A DNA stretch of 64,000 nucleotides from Monoplex corrugatus (taxonomy: Eukaryota; Mollusca; Gastropoda; Littorinimorpha; Ranellidae): NCBI GenBank assembly GCA_030674185.1, contig JAPXFY010000015.1, positions 17,604,517-17,668,516 on the forward strand, read 5' to 3'. Shown one piece after another: positions 52,651-63,487 of the stretch. The translations under genes were made by a program, and so were the position numbers. The notes beneath the pieces are model-generated. The model was not told the origin of the DNA. It did not search any database and saw only the letters and a list, made by a program, of their open reading frames with translations. How positions within the stretch are numbered: position 1 is the stretch's first letter; each line of letters begins with the position of its first letter.

Positions 52651-53036
52651 CACCGACCTTTTTTTTTTAATTCAACTAAAAGAATTTGCTGACATTAAAA
52701 ACGGATTTTTTAAAGTAAATTAGGGAAAATGAAAATTTACTGCGGGCACAAATGTAAGCTGAGGACATTTCTTGGGTATATTGTAGACTTGAATACTGAT
52801 AGGCTATTGGATTATGGATATAAGGGTGGAGAGACATACAAACAGACAAAGAGAAAGGGGAGAGAGGGGGAGAGAGGGGGGAAAGAGACAGTGTTTGTCA
52901 GAGAAAAAATATTTTAAAAACGGACCATGGTACCAAAGTCTCCCTTGTATATCAAACGAACATTGTAACCATTCACTTGACATGCTGTCAATAAGTGCAT
53001 TCAGATGTTTTCGGCTGCAGTAAATTGTTGGCGGCT
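52651..53036. other. unassigned sequence
   Basis: GA-rich near 52845-52885. No gene recognised. Confidence 0.3.
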
Positions 53037-53081
<45 letters not shown>

Positions 53082-53120
53082 AGGGGGGAAAAGAGGGGGG
53101 AGGGAGAGAAGAGAGAGTGA
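53037..53120. repeat. (GA)n microsatellite
   Basis: GA with G-rich interruptions, directly before an S1 copy. Confidence 0.9.
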
Positions 53121-53155
53121 ATGCACATTGTCAGAGAGAGAATGAATGTACACAC

Positions 53156-53533
53156 AGTTGCTCAGTTGCATGGAGAGCTGTGCTGATAATGCATGGGTCG
53201 TGGTTTCGATCCTCCAATGGGCCACAACTTTTATTTCACGTGGGCTAGTTGGCAGAATCGTGGACTCAAGATCTGGTATCTTGAGTTCAATCCCAGCCCG
53301 CAACATTTAAAACTGGCCTGTTTGCTGCCCATCTTAATGTTTCCATCCTTCTGACGGTGTACGGTTAGTGTTTGATAGGTCCCTCGTCCCTTTTCCCATT
53401 TTCAAGACCTTACCGTTACATAAGGTTTTTCGCAAGCTCAGGATTTCTGTCAGATGAATTGATGGCAGATTTTGGTGGCGCGCATATGGAGTTGACCGAG
53501 TGCGGTGAATCTGTCTTTTTTAACAAGCTCCAA
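53156..53533 (+). mobile_element. S1 SINE, full length with tRNA-like head
   Basis: Head GTTGCTCAGTTGCATGGAG (A-box-like) and GGTTTCGATCC (B-box-like), then GGCTAGTTGGCAGAATCGTG, CAATCCCAGCCCGCAACA, TTTGCTGCCCATCTTAATG, CCCATTTTCAAGACCTTACC and GCATATGGAGTTGACCGAG. Confidence 0.7.
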
Positions 53534-53734
53534 ATTCCAGACTCCAGAGAGAGAGAGAGGAGATTTCAAATTTCAAAAGATTGTATTATTCAAGAATATT
53601 AGCATTATGTCCCATCGTACCTGTCTTACAGCTAGTCTTTGCCACTCTCCAATGTGACATAAGCTATGTCACAAAACAGATGCACGGTCAGATATACAAT
53701 GTAAAAGAAGTTGTACATGTAATAATGACTTAAG

Positions 53735-53895
53735 AGAGTGCACGCACAAATTTCAGAGAAAGAGAAAATGCACACAGATGTCAGGCAAAGAGAAAGAGAG
53801 TGCACGCACAAATGTCAGAGCAAGAAAGAGTGTGCGCACACACAATGTCAGAGCAAGAAAGAGTGTGCGCACACACAATGTCAGAGAGAGATTGA
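53735..53895. repeat. short tandem repeat, unit about 37 bp
   Basis: Four units with AGAGTGYGCRCACACAATGTC and AGAGCAAGAA words; the last two are nearly identical. Confidence 0.7.
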
Positions 53896-54194
53896 GAGAG
53901 ACAGAGACAGACAGACAGACAGAGGGGAAAGAGAGACAGAGGGAGGGGGAAAGAGGGAGAGAGGGCGTGCACAATGCCGGATACCTGTCGGGCCATTGCA
54001 CAATTCTGGGCTGGAATGGGTTCCTCTGATTGCAGTTCCGATTCCGTATTTTCAGGGCAGAGAGCGAGAGAGGTGCTGCTTTTGTCTGAGAGCGGAAGAG
54101 AGATTTATTTTCAGGTTATATGTGTGCGTGTGTGCGCGCGCGTTTGTGTGTGTGTGAGCGAGAGAGAGAGGGGGAGCCAGAGAGAGAGATAAAG

Positions 54195-54260
<66 letters not shown>

Positions 54261-54268
54261 TGTGTTCG
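54195..54268. repeat. (TG)n microsatellite
   Basis: More than 30 units with one GG break. Confidence 0.95.
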
Positions 54269-54269
54269 T

Positions 54270-54824
54270 GCCTGTACGTCCGTGCATGCATGCAAGTTTG
54301 TATGAGAAAGAGAGAGTGAGTTTGTGGGCACGTGAGAGAGAGGTTGTTGGGGGGGAAGAAAAAATACATATAACGGTGTTGGGTTTTTTATGTGTGCTTT
54401 GTTCTGTTTTACATCCAGACTGTTTTAATGCAAATCAAATAGCACAAAGGTAAGGAAGGAAAGAGAGAGTGGAAAAAAAGTAGAATTTCCTCTCTTTAAA
54501 AACGGAAGACTTATTGTGGGGGTGGGAGTGGAGAGAGAGACAACAATAAGTTTAATGAGTTCACCTGTACAGCGCAAACTGTCCACGTCAAAAGCACTGC
54601 TCGTTACACCTTGGAGAAAAAGAACATTAGTAAACTTTCAGTCAAATAAACACAGGCACTGACTAGAAATGAAGTGAAAATAGGCATGGAAAGACAAAAA
54701 GAAGAGGAAGAGAGAGAGGAAGAGAGTGTGTGTGCCTAACCTTGTATAGACAGAGGGACTGACTTTTCACATGTTTCGGGGTTTGTTTTTTGTTTGTTTT
54801 GTTTTGTTTGTTTGTTTTGTTTGT
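54270..54824. other. unassigned sequence
   Basis: GA-rich patches and a (TTTG)n run near 54785-54830. No gene recognised. Confidence 0.3.
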
Positions 54825-54835
54825 TTGTTATTCTC

Positions 54836-54903
54836 CAAGAGGGGTTTATCGCATTCGGACAGTTCCATATACGCTCCTACCAAATCTGCCACTGGCAAGA
54901 ACA
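54836..54903 (-). mobile_element. S1 SINE 3' end, minus copy
   Basis: The minus strand gives CAGTGGCAGATTTGGTAGG, AGCGTATATGGAACTGTC, CGAATGCGATAAACC. Confidence 0.6.
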
Positions 54904-55082
54904 TGACATAGAAGCAGGGAGGAGGCTTAAACAAAAATAACCATACCAAGTAACATATCCAGGTACTAACCGCGAGGGAGACATAGTGAGGGAACGAAGG
55001 AGAGGGAGAGAGAAAAAAGAGAGGGACAGACAGAAAGAGACAGACAGACAGACAGACAGTCATACAGATAGGCAACAGAGTT

Positions 55083-55384
55083 GTGGAGTTTGTTCAGGAG
55101 ATATTCATGCCACTCGGACAATTTCGTAAGCGTTCTACCCAAATCTGCCAGCAGTTGTCTGGAAGATTCTCTTGAGCCTGCGCAAAATCCCTGTGCCCTG
55201 GCAAGGTCTTCAAACTGGGAGTTGGGAAAAGTTACCTGTGAATCACTAAAATGACACCAACAGAATAATGGAAACATAAGGTGGGCAGCAAACAGGCCAG
55301 TTTTGAATGTTGCGGGCTGGGATTGAACTCTCGGGATACCAGAACCTAGGTCCACGGCTGTATCAAAAGAACCAAACAGCCTGC
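55083..55384 (-). mobile_element. S1 SINE, nearly full body, minus copy
   Basis: On the minus strand: GCAGGCTGTTTGGTTC, GTTCAATCCCAGCCCGCAAC, AACTGGCCTGTTTGCTGCCC, CATTATTCTGTTGGTGTC, CAGATTTGGGTAGAACG and CCGAGTGGCATGAATATC. The head is missing or beyond the poly-G at 55390. Confidence 0.7.
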
Positions 55385-55742
55385 CGGGTGGGGGGGGGGG
55401 GGGTGTGAGAGGAAAAAAGTAACAATCGCGAAGGCATTAATAATACAAGCCTATTTGCGAGGAGAGAATGAGAGAGAGAGAAAGACACAGAGAGAGTGAG
55501 AGACACAGAGAGAGAACAAAGACTATTTATTGTCTTGCGTTAAACTAAAGACCCTGGGAGGGAGAAGAAAAAGGGATTATTGTCGAGATAAATGAGTTGC
55601 ACTCCAGCACCTCCTGACAACTATAAGGAACCGAAGGCAGTAGTGAATACATTGTAATACAAGGCAGCTTAGCGTCCGTGCAAGTAAACACTCAGTCTCG
55701 CGCGTGCTGGGGCATGCGTATACCATGCACGTGCGGGCGCGC

Positions 55743-55822
55743 GCGCACACACACACACACACGCACACACACACACACACACACACTCTCTCTCTCTCTC
55801 TCTCACTCATTCACTCTCTTTC

Positions 55823-55895
<73 letters not shown>
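55743..55895. repeat. compound (AC)n-(CT)n microsatellite
   Basis: CGCG lead, AC to 55790, CT to 55895 with CTGT breaks. Confidence 0.95.
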
Positions 55896-55901
<6 letters not shown>

Positions 55902-56261
55902 CTCTTTCTCTCTGTCTCCCGCCCTCATCGCAAATACCCCTGTATTATTAATGCTTTCGCGATTGGGTTTTTTGTTTGCTTATTATCTTTTTACAGACGA
56001 ACTTTAGGGGTGGGAAAGAAAAACAACAGACTCAAGCCATGCAGAACCTCTCACTTTCCTAGACGCTTTTTTTATGTGATTTTTTTTCCATTGCAAAGAA
56101 GAATATCTTTTCTTCGGAAAGTTTACAACATTAGACGATTGGATCAAGATATGAACTGATAAGGGTTTACGAATCATTCTTGTATAGCACAATTCTCCAA
56201 ACTCACGTGACTCACCGTGCATTACATATTAATAAAACAGAGTGTAATACGGTACAGAAGT

Positions 56262-56282
56262 ACCGATCTCTCTCTCTCCTCT

Positions 56283-56334
<52 letters not shown>

Positions 56335-56355
56335 GTCTGTCTCGTCTCACACACA

Positions 56356-56392
<37 letters not shown>

Positions 56393-56430
56393 ACACACAC
56401 ACACACGCAACACATACACATACACATACA
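56262..56430. repeat. compound (CT)n-(AC)n microsatellite
   Basis: Ends exactly where the truncated LINE begins. Confidence 0.95.
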
Positions 56431-57525
56431 CAAGGAATTCCACAAGGTTCAGTGATAGCACCGGTTTTATTTAATATCCTTATACAGGATCTTCCTAAAG
56501 CACTCTCAAATCGTGTTGTTTTGGCACAGTATGCTGATGATATATGTATTTGGATGAATATTACTTTAAAAAAGACAACTCCACAGAGAGCACAGAATTA
56601 CATTAGGAAATTGTATCAATCTGATCTTGATAATCTTGGAAACTATATGTTAGAAAATGGTCTGTCGTTGTCAGCGGAAAAAACTAACATGATGCTATTT
56701 AATTCTGGTGGTACTTTAAGTAACTTGCCTACTTTCAGATTGCTTGGTGAAGTGTTACATTACAAACAGGTTGTAAAATTTCTGGGAGTCTTTATGACAT
56801 CGAAATTAAACTGGAATGTCCATTTTGATTATATTTCAACAAAAGCAAGAAAAGCCCTAAATTTTCTAAAGATAATAAGCCGATTACCTTGGGGAATGGA
56901 TACAAACATACTAATTCATCTATCAACAGCACTTGTACGATCTAAATTATCCTATGCGCAAGAAGTGTTCTTCAGTGCACCAAAATATTTATTAAAGAAG
57001 ATACAAAGCTTAGACTGCAAAAGTATTAAAATTGCTCTAGGTGTCCCAACTCATGCCTCTAATCTGGAAACGTACAAAGTTGCTGGAATTCTGCCTCTGA
57101 ACAACTATCGTGAGCTAGCGACAGCAAAATTTGCAGTTAGAACTACTTCACAAACGGACAATTTTGTGAGTAAGGAAATTAAAATCAGATCTGATGTTGA
57201 CTTTCCAAAGCGAGCAAAAAGCATTTCATCACAAATGACTGTTGCAACTTACATATCTGACTTGGTCAAACAGTCTAACATAAATATGGATGAAATAGCT
57301 GAGACACCATCAACAACGCCTATCCCTACATGGGAAATGCAAAAAGCCTCTTTTGATATTGATTATACAGACGCTAAGAAATCTGAAAACGTCAACATTT
57401 CGATATCCACAGCAAGAGAACACATCGATGAAAAATACCGTACCCACCTTACATTTTTACCGATGGATCAGTCTTGGAAAATAAATGTGCTGGAGCAGCA
57501 TTTTATGTTCCAAAATTTAAGATAA
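56431..57525 (+). CDS. LINE reverse transcriptase, C-terminal half
   Basis: Open from the microsatellite edge. QGIPQGSVIAPVLFN is the RT motif that binds template-primer, and VLAQYADDICIW carries the catalytic YADD (56529-56540). LENGLSLSAEKTNMMLF and VVKFLGVFMTSKLNWNVHF are the following palm and thumb motifs, then a long helical connection region with PTWEMQK. The fingers, motif A Asp and any endonuclease are lost with the 5' truncation, so it cannot be active. Translation leaves the true frame near 57450 and stops at 57525 in out-of-frame sequence. Confidence 0.85.
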   Translation, partial: QGIPQGSVIAPVLFNILIQDLPKALSNRVVLAQYADDICIWMNITLKKTTPQRAQNYIRKLYQSDLDNLGNYMLENGLSLSAEKTNMMLFNSGGTLSNLPTFRLLGEVLHYKQVVKFLGVFMTSKLNWNVHFDYISTKARKALNFLKIISRLPWGMDTNILIHLSTALVRSKLSYAQEVFFSAPKYLLKKIQSLDCKSIKIALGVPTHASNLETYKVAGILPLNNYRELATAKFAVRTTSQTDNFVSKEIKIRSDVDFPKRAKSISSQMTVATYISDLVKQSNINMDEIAETPSTTPIPTWEMQKASFDIDYTDAKKSENVNISISTAREHIDEKYRTHLTFLPMDQSWKINVLEQHFMFQNLR

Positions 57526-58289
57526 AAAAGTCATTTTTCGTTGGGGCAAACTTATCGATCTTTACAGCGGAATTAGTCGCTATTAATCAAGCATTGCATT
57601 ATCTAGTAAATCTTAAACCCATATCTTTCAAAGTAGTTCTCTTTGTTGACTCAAAATCTGTATTATATGCCTTACGGTCTTTTAATGCCGACACAAGACC
57701 TGATTTAATTACTGAGGCATATCATCTTATACATCGTTTAAGGGTCAAAGGTACAGATATCAGTTTATGCTGGGTGCCTTCTCATGTTGGTCTTCACGGC
57801 AACGAAGTAGTTGACAGAGCAGCTAAGCAAGGCGCCCAGAATGCTGATAATGCTATAGAATTACATGTTCATACCTCCGTAAAAGAAGCTTGCAACTTGC
57901 TCGAATCAGCCTCATGGACTCGATTTCATGAACATTCAGATGAACAGTTTGTGTCACAACAAATGATAAAACTTACCGTTCAAAATGTATGTAAAAAATT
58001 GCAGTATTCTTCCATGTATCATTTGAGATCGATTGTTGCTGTTTGTTTTCGTATTCAGCTAAACGCATTGAAAACAAAATATTGTAAAAATGTCAAGTGT
58101 ATTTGCGGCGAACAGTTCACACTGTTTCGCTGTTTATTCTACTGCAAAATGCTACGTTCTTTTTTACCGAAAATGTTTACTCAAGAAAAGTATTCTGAAA
58201 ATCATTTCCAGAAAATTACATCAGATCAAACGTTGTTAGTTAGAATTTCAGAATCATTAGTTCACAGTCCTGTTAATGCATTACTTTAA
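57453..58289 (+). CDS. LINE RNase H domain and C-terminus
   Basis: The frame begins with FTDGS (57456-57470), the first catalytic Asp of RNase H. It continues with FTAELVAINQAL (Glu), VVLFVDSKSVLYAL (Asp), and WVPSHVGLHGNEVVDRAAK (His and the last Asp), so all active-site residues are present. RNase H degrades RNA in the RNA-DNA hybrid during reverse transcription. A Cys/His-containing tail (KCICGEQFTLFRCLFYCK) resembles the zinc-knuckle-like C-terminus of such proteins. It ends at a TAA at 58287-58289. It is separated from the RT by an apparent one-base deletion. Confidence 0.85.
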   Translation: MFTDGSVLENKCAGAAFYVPKFKIKKSFFVGANLSIFTAELVAINQALHYLVNLKPISFKVVLFVDSKSVLYALRSFNADTRPDLITEAYHLIHRLRVKGTDISLCWVPSHVGLHGNEVVDRAAKQGAQNADNAIELHVHTSVKEACNLLESASWTRFHEHSDEQFVSQQMIKLTVQNVCKKLQYSSMYHLRSIVAVCFRIQLNALKTKYCKNVKCICGEQFTLFRCLFYCKMLRSFLPKMFTQEKYSENHFQKITSDQTLLVRISESLVHSPVNALL

Positions 58290-58563
58290 CTTTATTCGGT
58301 TTGTATTCTAGTGTTACAATTTCTCTTCACGTTGTTGAAGTTAATTGTTAGTGTTAAGTTCTTGTTCCATTTATTTTACTGTTCCCCCACCTGCTAGTGT
58401 CTTTTTCCTCTGTCTTCCCTCTGCCCAAATCCAACCCATCCAACTATCGTTCTACATTTTATTTTGTTCATTTATTTTTTAATTTCCCTTCCCCCCCTCC
58501 CCCGTCTAATATCACTTATAGTGAAAAGACGTTAAATTAAAGAACGAACGAATACACATACAC

Positions 58564-58564
<1 letters not shown>

Positions 58565-58606
<42 letters not shown>
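58565..58606. repeat. (AC)n microsatellite
   Basis: Follows the LINE 3' end after a short ATACACATACAC lead. Confidence 0.9.
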
Positions 58607-58675
58607 CAGAATACATACATTCATAGGCGTATACAAATGAACAAATGAATACATACTAACAACGCCAAACAATGC

Positions 58676-58676
<1 letters not shown>

Positions 58677-58756
<80 letters not shown>
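58677..58756. repeat. (TA)n microsatellite
   Basis: About 40 TA units at the 3' edge of a Penelope-like fragment. Confidence 0.95.
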
Positions 58757-58758
<2 letters not shown>

Positions 58759-59130
58759 GGCTACCTGACTGAACCTGGCTCTCAGTGACAAAAAAGCTAC
58801 TTACTGCGTAGCTTTCATCGGCGATCCGGCCGACTTCTTCAGCGCAACTGTTGGGTTGAGAACTGGCTTCAGTGCGCACCGCCGTGAGCGAACTCACGAC
58901 AGTGCGACTGAATAAGTGAGGAGTACACCGATGGCAGGTTGTGTCGGCCCCGGTCACGGTTGAGGGTGGGGTTCCTTGCGGCGATGTAAACTGCCTCCTT
59001 TACTCCCCTCTGAAACCATCTTGCTTCTTTGTCGAGAACTTGCACATTGTCCTTTTCAAACTGGTGTTGGGCATAGGTCAGATGTTCTCCCACTGGAGAG
59101 GACTCACGTTTGTGTTCTTTTAATCTTTTG
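58757..59130 (-). mobile_element. second Penelope-like element, 3' end only
   Basis: On the minus strand: KRLKEHKRESSPVGEHLTYA, HQFEKDNVQVLDKEARWFQR, GVKEAVYIAARNPTLNRDRG and LPSVYSSLIQSHCREFAHGG, then a stop at about 58869. This is the C-terminal part of a GIY-YIG endonuclease related to the one at 42241 but clearly diverged. The GIY and YIG motifs are lost at a TG microsatellite (about 59140). Downstream is a pLTR-like region ending at the AT microsatellite. Confidence 0.8.
58794..58842 (-). ncRNA. hammerhead-ribozyme-like motif, second Penelope-like element
   Basis: On the minus strand: CTGAAGA core (58836-58842), stem GTCGGC/GCCGAT, GAAA, stem GCTAC/GTAGC, then TT. Here the base after stem III is T, as a hammerhead needs to pair with the last A of GAAA. 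Stem I is again not obvious. The same architecture in two diverged elements argues for function. Confidence 0.5.
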
Positions 59131-59142
59131 TGCAATATATAT

Positions 59143-59181
<39 letters not shown>

Positions 59182-59216
59182 TGTGTGTGTGTGTTGTGTG
59201 TTGTGTGTGTGTGTGC
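59143..59216. repeat. interrupted (TG)n microsatellite
   Basis: Truncation edge of the second Penelope-like fragment. Confidence 0.9.
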
Positions 59217-59349
59217 ATGGTTGTAAACGTATACAGACATGACTGATTACACGATGCCCCGCGTTGATGGAATACATGTAAGCGTTCTTTAACGTTATCG
59301 GAAACAGGGTCTATCACCTGTGTCACGTGATGCAAGTGTTGCTCGATGG

Positions 59350-59712
59350 TTGTTGGATAGTTCGTATCCAGCTCCTCATTATTCAAAGAGGGGCTTTTTT
59401 GTATGGTCTGTAGGGGTTTCTTTGATTATCTTTATTGGCTGATTCATATCCAACTCCTCTGTTCAGAGTGGGACTTTATTTTATAGTGTTTTCTCGATGC
59501 ATATTGGTCAGGTCGTATCCAATCCTCTGTGCAAAGAGAGTCTATATGTTGTGTAGTGTTTATTCGATGCATATTGAGCAGGTCGTATCCAGCTTCTCTG
59601 TGCAAAGAGGGACTATGTTGTATGGTCTTCAGGGCTTCTTTGATTGAGTAATATGTAACCATAACTAGTTCTTCTGTTCAGAGACTTTGTTGTATGATCT
59701 TCGAGGTTTCCC
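59350..59712. repeat. degenerate tandem array, unit about 70-80 bp
   Basis: About five units marked by CGTATCCAGCTYCTCTG at 59363, 59445, 59514, 59584 and a weak one near 59660, with GCAAAGAGRGACTATGTTG and TCGATGCATATTG words. It abuts a full S1 SINE. Confidence 0.75.
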
Positions 59713-60098
59713 GTTTATAGCTCAGTTGTTACAGGGCCATGCTGATAATTCGAGGGTTGTGGGTTCAATCCTTGGATCCCCCCCTTTTTTTTAACGCAGG
59801 CTGGCTGGTTCTTTTGACGGAGCCGTGGACAAAAAATCTGATGCCTCAAGCTCAGTCTCAGCCCACAACATTAGACACTGGCCTGTTCTCTGCCCATCTT
59901 AATGTAATGTTTCCATCATTCTGGTGGTGTCAGCGTAGTGTTTCTTAAGACCCCCTCCCCTTAACCATGTCAAAACATTGCCAGCGCATAGATAGATACG
60001 CAGGTTCAGGGAGTCTGCTAGATAATTGCTGGTTGATTTGGTTGGAGCGCATATGGAATTGTCCGAGTGCAATGAATCCTTCACTGAACAAACTCCAA
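59712..60098 (+). mobile_element. S1 SINE, full length, reference copy
   Basis: The head TATAGCTCAGTTGTTACAGG matches a tRNA A-box and GGGTTCAATCC the B-box, about 45 bp apart, so it could once use RNA polymerase III. The body continues GGCTGGCTGGTTC, CACTGGCCTGTTCTCTGCCC, TCATTCTGGTGGTGTC, GTCAAAACATTGCCAGCGC and TCTGCTAGATAATTGCTGG, and ends GCATATGGAATTGTCCGAG and CTGAACAAACTCC. The TCTGCTAG..TTGGTTGGAG segment is the single-copy form of the 40-bp satellite unit at 6661. Confidence 0.75.
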
Positions 60099-60099
60099 A

Positions 60100-60430
60100 G
60101 AACACAGCCCAGAGCTTCTTTAGGTTTCTTTCTAGAAGTATTAATCTGCTTTGGTAAGACTTCCATTGTTCTCCAAGAAGGTATTGCGACATTGTCTCAG
60201 TTGTCTTTTCTCACTAATTGCTGTTAGAGAGAATCTGCCAGTGTTCTTCGGAACTTCTTTATTGCCAATATCAGTATTTTTGCTATTTCACTATTGTATT
60301 GTTTGTCACATTCATCTCAAGAAATACGACAAATGACAGCTTTTTTGTTTCATTGCAAGGTCTTTTATTAACATAACAGCATAGTCCAATCTATGCAACA
60401 ACATTTTGTTCCAAAGTTTTTGTCCAAGTC
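60100..60430. other. unassigned sequence
   Basis: No repeat or exon recognised. Confidence 0.3.
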
Positions 60431-60439
60431 ATTTACTTA

Positions 60440-60800
60440 AACACGTTACATGCAGTGTGGACCCGTAGAGAAATCACAGATCTTACTAAAGCTTTTGTGA
60501 CGACCTTTACTTAAACTGTTGACGTAGTTTGATAAACTGCTTCCACGCATAACTTGAGAAATCTGCACTGATGTAGAAATGTCTATATTTCAGTAATTAC
60601 ATTGATTGAAAAAATGTGTACCAGGCCTATGCTTGACGCTTTCAGGAGAGTGTGGTTGGCCTTGTAACACAGTTTGATAGAGTCCTTCCAAGCGTAGCAG
60701 AGAAATCCTTACTGACAAAAATGTTTTCATTCCAGGAATTGCTTTGATTGTACATACTTGTTCGAGGCCTTTACACGTTTACCACTCTGGAATTAGTCGG
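60440..60800. repeat. degenerate tandem duplication, period about 145 bp
   Basis: AGTTTGATARA.TCCTTCCA, AGAAATC..ACTGA and TTGATTG..ATGT words recur 145 bp apart (60527 and 60672), with a weaker third unit upstream. Confidence 0.55.
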
Positions 60801-60949
60801 ACCAATGATATGTAGACTGTAGATGGTTGTGATATTTCCAGTTGCTTAAGTAAACTGCCATTCTCTGTTAAAACCCAAACGAATATCTTATCTTCTCTAT
60901 TTCATACATGCATAAATACATGTACATATAGACAGATGGGTAGGTGGAT

Positions 60950-61385
60950 AGATTAGGTAGATAGAGAGATAGATGGATAGATAGATACATACATACATAC
61001 ATACATAGATACATAGATAGATAGATGCACAGATAGATACATAGATAAATAGATTGTTTCATCTTCTTCATCTCACGTAGATAGAGATAGATAAATAGAT
61101 AGATAGATAGATAGACAGATGGATAGACAAATAGATAGATAGATAGATAGATAGATGGATGGATGGATGGATGGATGGATAGATAGATAGATAGATGGAT
61201 AGATGGATAGATGATAGATAGATAGATGGATGGATGGATGGATGGATGGAAAGATAGATAGATACGGCAAGGCAGCGCAGGCAGGCAGGCAGGCAGGCAG
61301 GCTGGCTGGCTGTGATAGATAGATAGATAGATGAATGGCTGGCTGGCTGGATGGATGGATGGATGGATTGATAGAAGATAGATAG
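60950..61385. repeat. (GATA/GATG/GCAG)n tetranucleotide block
   Basis: About 430 bp of GATA, GGAT and GCAG units in homogeneous sub-blocks that repeat in order, which suggests block duplication by slippage or unequal exchange. Confidence 0.9.
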
Positions 61386-61571
61386 ACAGAAGATAGATAC
61401 ATATATATATGTACAACGACGTAGTATACCAGTAATATAATTTTTTTAAGTCAGTTCTTGTTATACAGTATTGTAAACTATCGGAAAATCTCATCACTTC
61501 CACCCTCATCTCCTGTTCCTGCTTGTGAACAGGCTCATCAATCTGTATCACATTACATTTCATTCATTTGC

Positions 61572-61592
61572 TCTCTCTCTCTCTCTTCTCTC

Positions 61593-61650
<58 letters not shown>
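61572..61650. repeat. (CT)n microsatellite
   Basis: CT with TTCT and CGTCT breaks at the left edge of a duplicated unit. Confidence 0.95.
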
Positions 61651-61654
<4 letters not shown>

Positions 61655-61679
61655 CTCTCTCTGTCTGTGTGTGTGCCTC

Positions 61680-62380
61680 CTCTGTGTGTATTTCTCTGTG
61701 TGTGCCCCCCCCCCCCCATGTGGGTACCCCATTGTGCGTGTGCCTGCTCATATCTTTGTGTGTACCTGCCCTTGTTTGTGTACTTGTCCATGTGTGCCCT
61801 GTGTATCTCTATGCGTGTGTGTGTGTGTGTTTGTGCGCGTGCACGCCTGTCCTAATGTGTGTGTGCCTGCCCGTCTGTGTCACTCGCTTGTTAACCTACC
61901 AAGTCATTCTCACTCTCCTTTTATCTCTCCATCTTCGTTCCTTCCTTCTGTCTGTCTTGTCTTCGTCATCCTCCACAGAGAAGGGAAAAACGGTGTGTCA
62001 GCTCGCTCCCCCACTGTATGTGTATTAATCATGCAAAGCCAAGCAAGCGTAACACTGACAATAACCTGAGCTCTTTCATGTGCAGCTGCTGTGTCAAGTA
62101 TTGACAAGAACGTTTAGCGGCGATGACTATCACCATACTATGACTGGCGACAATAATGCACACACACTTCAACACTGTAGTCCAGGGAAAGTCTGCGTAC
62201 TCTAACTCACAACCACTTAGTGCAGGCCGACCTGTCAACTCCTGCAGAAAATGATTTTTTCATTGATCTTGGAATACATGCTCGTTCAGTTAGTGAGTTT
62301 ATGGTCTGAGCGAAGGTCTATCTGTCTGTCGGCCAGTCTGTCTGATTCTCTGTTTATCTGTCTGTCTATCTGTCGGTCAG

Positions 62381-62450
<70 letters not shown>

Positions 62451-62662
62451 CCCTTCCTCCCTCCCTCTCTCCCTCATTTGCTCGCTTGCTTGCGTGCTTT
62501 ATGCGTCTTCATGTGCCTATGTGTGCTTGCCCCTGTGTATGTGCCCCTATGTGTGTGTTTCTTTTGTGTATGTGCCCCCTTTGTGCATGTGCCTGCCCTT
62601 GTTTATTTACCTGTCCATGTGTGCCTTTTCCTCTGTGTGCCTTTCCCTCTGTGTGTGTGTGT

Positions 62663-62693
<31 letters not shown>

Positions 62694-63200
62694 CTGCTCC
62701 TGTGTGTGTGCGCGCCTGTACTTTCTTGGTGCTCGCTTGTTAACCTACCAAGTCATTCTAACTCCCCTTTTATCTCTCCATCTTCGTTCCTTCCTTCTTT
62801 CTGTCTTGTCTTCGTCATCCTCCACAGAGAAGGGAAAAACGGTGTGTCAGCTCGCTCCCCCACTGTATGTGTATAAATCATGCAAAGCCAAGCAAGCGTA
62901 ACACTGACAATGACCTGAGCTCTTTCGTGTGCAGCTGCTGTGTCAAGTATTGACAAGAACGTTTAGCGGCGATGACTATCACCATACTATGACTGGCGAC
63001 AATAATGCACACACACTTACCAACAGCTGCAGTCCAGGGAAAATGTCTGCTGTACTCTAACTCACAACCACTTAGTGCAGGCCGACCTGTCATCTCCTGC
63101 AGAAAATTATTTATTCATTGATCTTGGAATAGATGCTTGTTCAGTGTGTGAGTTTACGGTTTGAGCGAGGTAGGTCTTCTGTCTGTCGTCGGTTTGTTGG
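61680..63200. repeat. tandem duplication, period about 850 bp
   Basis: TTAACCTACCAAGTCATTCT occurs at 61891 and 62740, CGATGACTATCACCATACTA at 62121 and 62970 (offset 849), and TGATCTTGGAAT at 62264 and 63119 (offset 855). The central 380 bp are about 95% alike by eye. The flanking TG/CCTG-rich and CT-rich parts are more diverged. Both copies contain CATCCTCCACAG|AGAAGGG, a possible splice acceptor followed by a short open frame (EKGKTVCQLAPPLYVY), but the second copy has lost the stop. I do not claim a gene. Confidence 0.85.
62385..62460. repeat. (CT)n microsatellite
   Basis: Left edge of the second duplicated unit, followed by TTTC and CCCT runs. Confidence 0.95.
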
Positions 63201-63219
63201 TTGGTCTATCTGATTCTCT

Positions 63220-63444
63220 CTCTGTCTCTCTGTCAGTCGCTCGCTCTCTCTCTCGCTCTCTCTCTCTCTCTTTGTCTCTTTGCCTTTCTCTTTCTCCCTT
63301 TCTGTCAGTCTCTCTCTCTCTCTTGTTCTCTCTATCTTTGTCTCTTTGCCTTTCTCTTTCTCTCTCCCTTTCTGTCAGTCTCTCTCTCTCTCTGTTTCTC
63401 TCTTTTTGTCTCTTTGCCTCTCTCTTTCTCTCTCCCTCTGTCAA

Positions 63445-63487
<43 letters not shown>

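Larger units (their letters stand above)
56431..58545 (+). mobile_element. I-like LINE with RT and RNase H, 5' truncated
   Basis: A non-LTR retrotransposon missing its 5' half. It starts in the RT at the QGIPQGS motif, directly after an AC microsatellite, continues through the RT thumb and an RNase H domain, and ends with a roughly 260-bp 3' UTR and an AAAGAACGAACGAA end. RNase H after RT is typical of I-group LINEs; I cannot fix the clade further. A single frameshift near 57450 separates RT from RNase H. Apart from that the frames are open, so the copy is fairly young. Confidence 0.85.

Noticed and set aside
58532..58957. Minus-strand frame linking a Penelope-like tail to Ile-Tyr and Val-Cys repeats
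   Set aside because: The frame runs through AT and AC microsatellites. Only the endonuclease-derived part, in a neighbouring frame, is meaningful.
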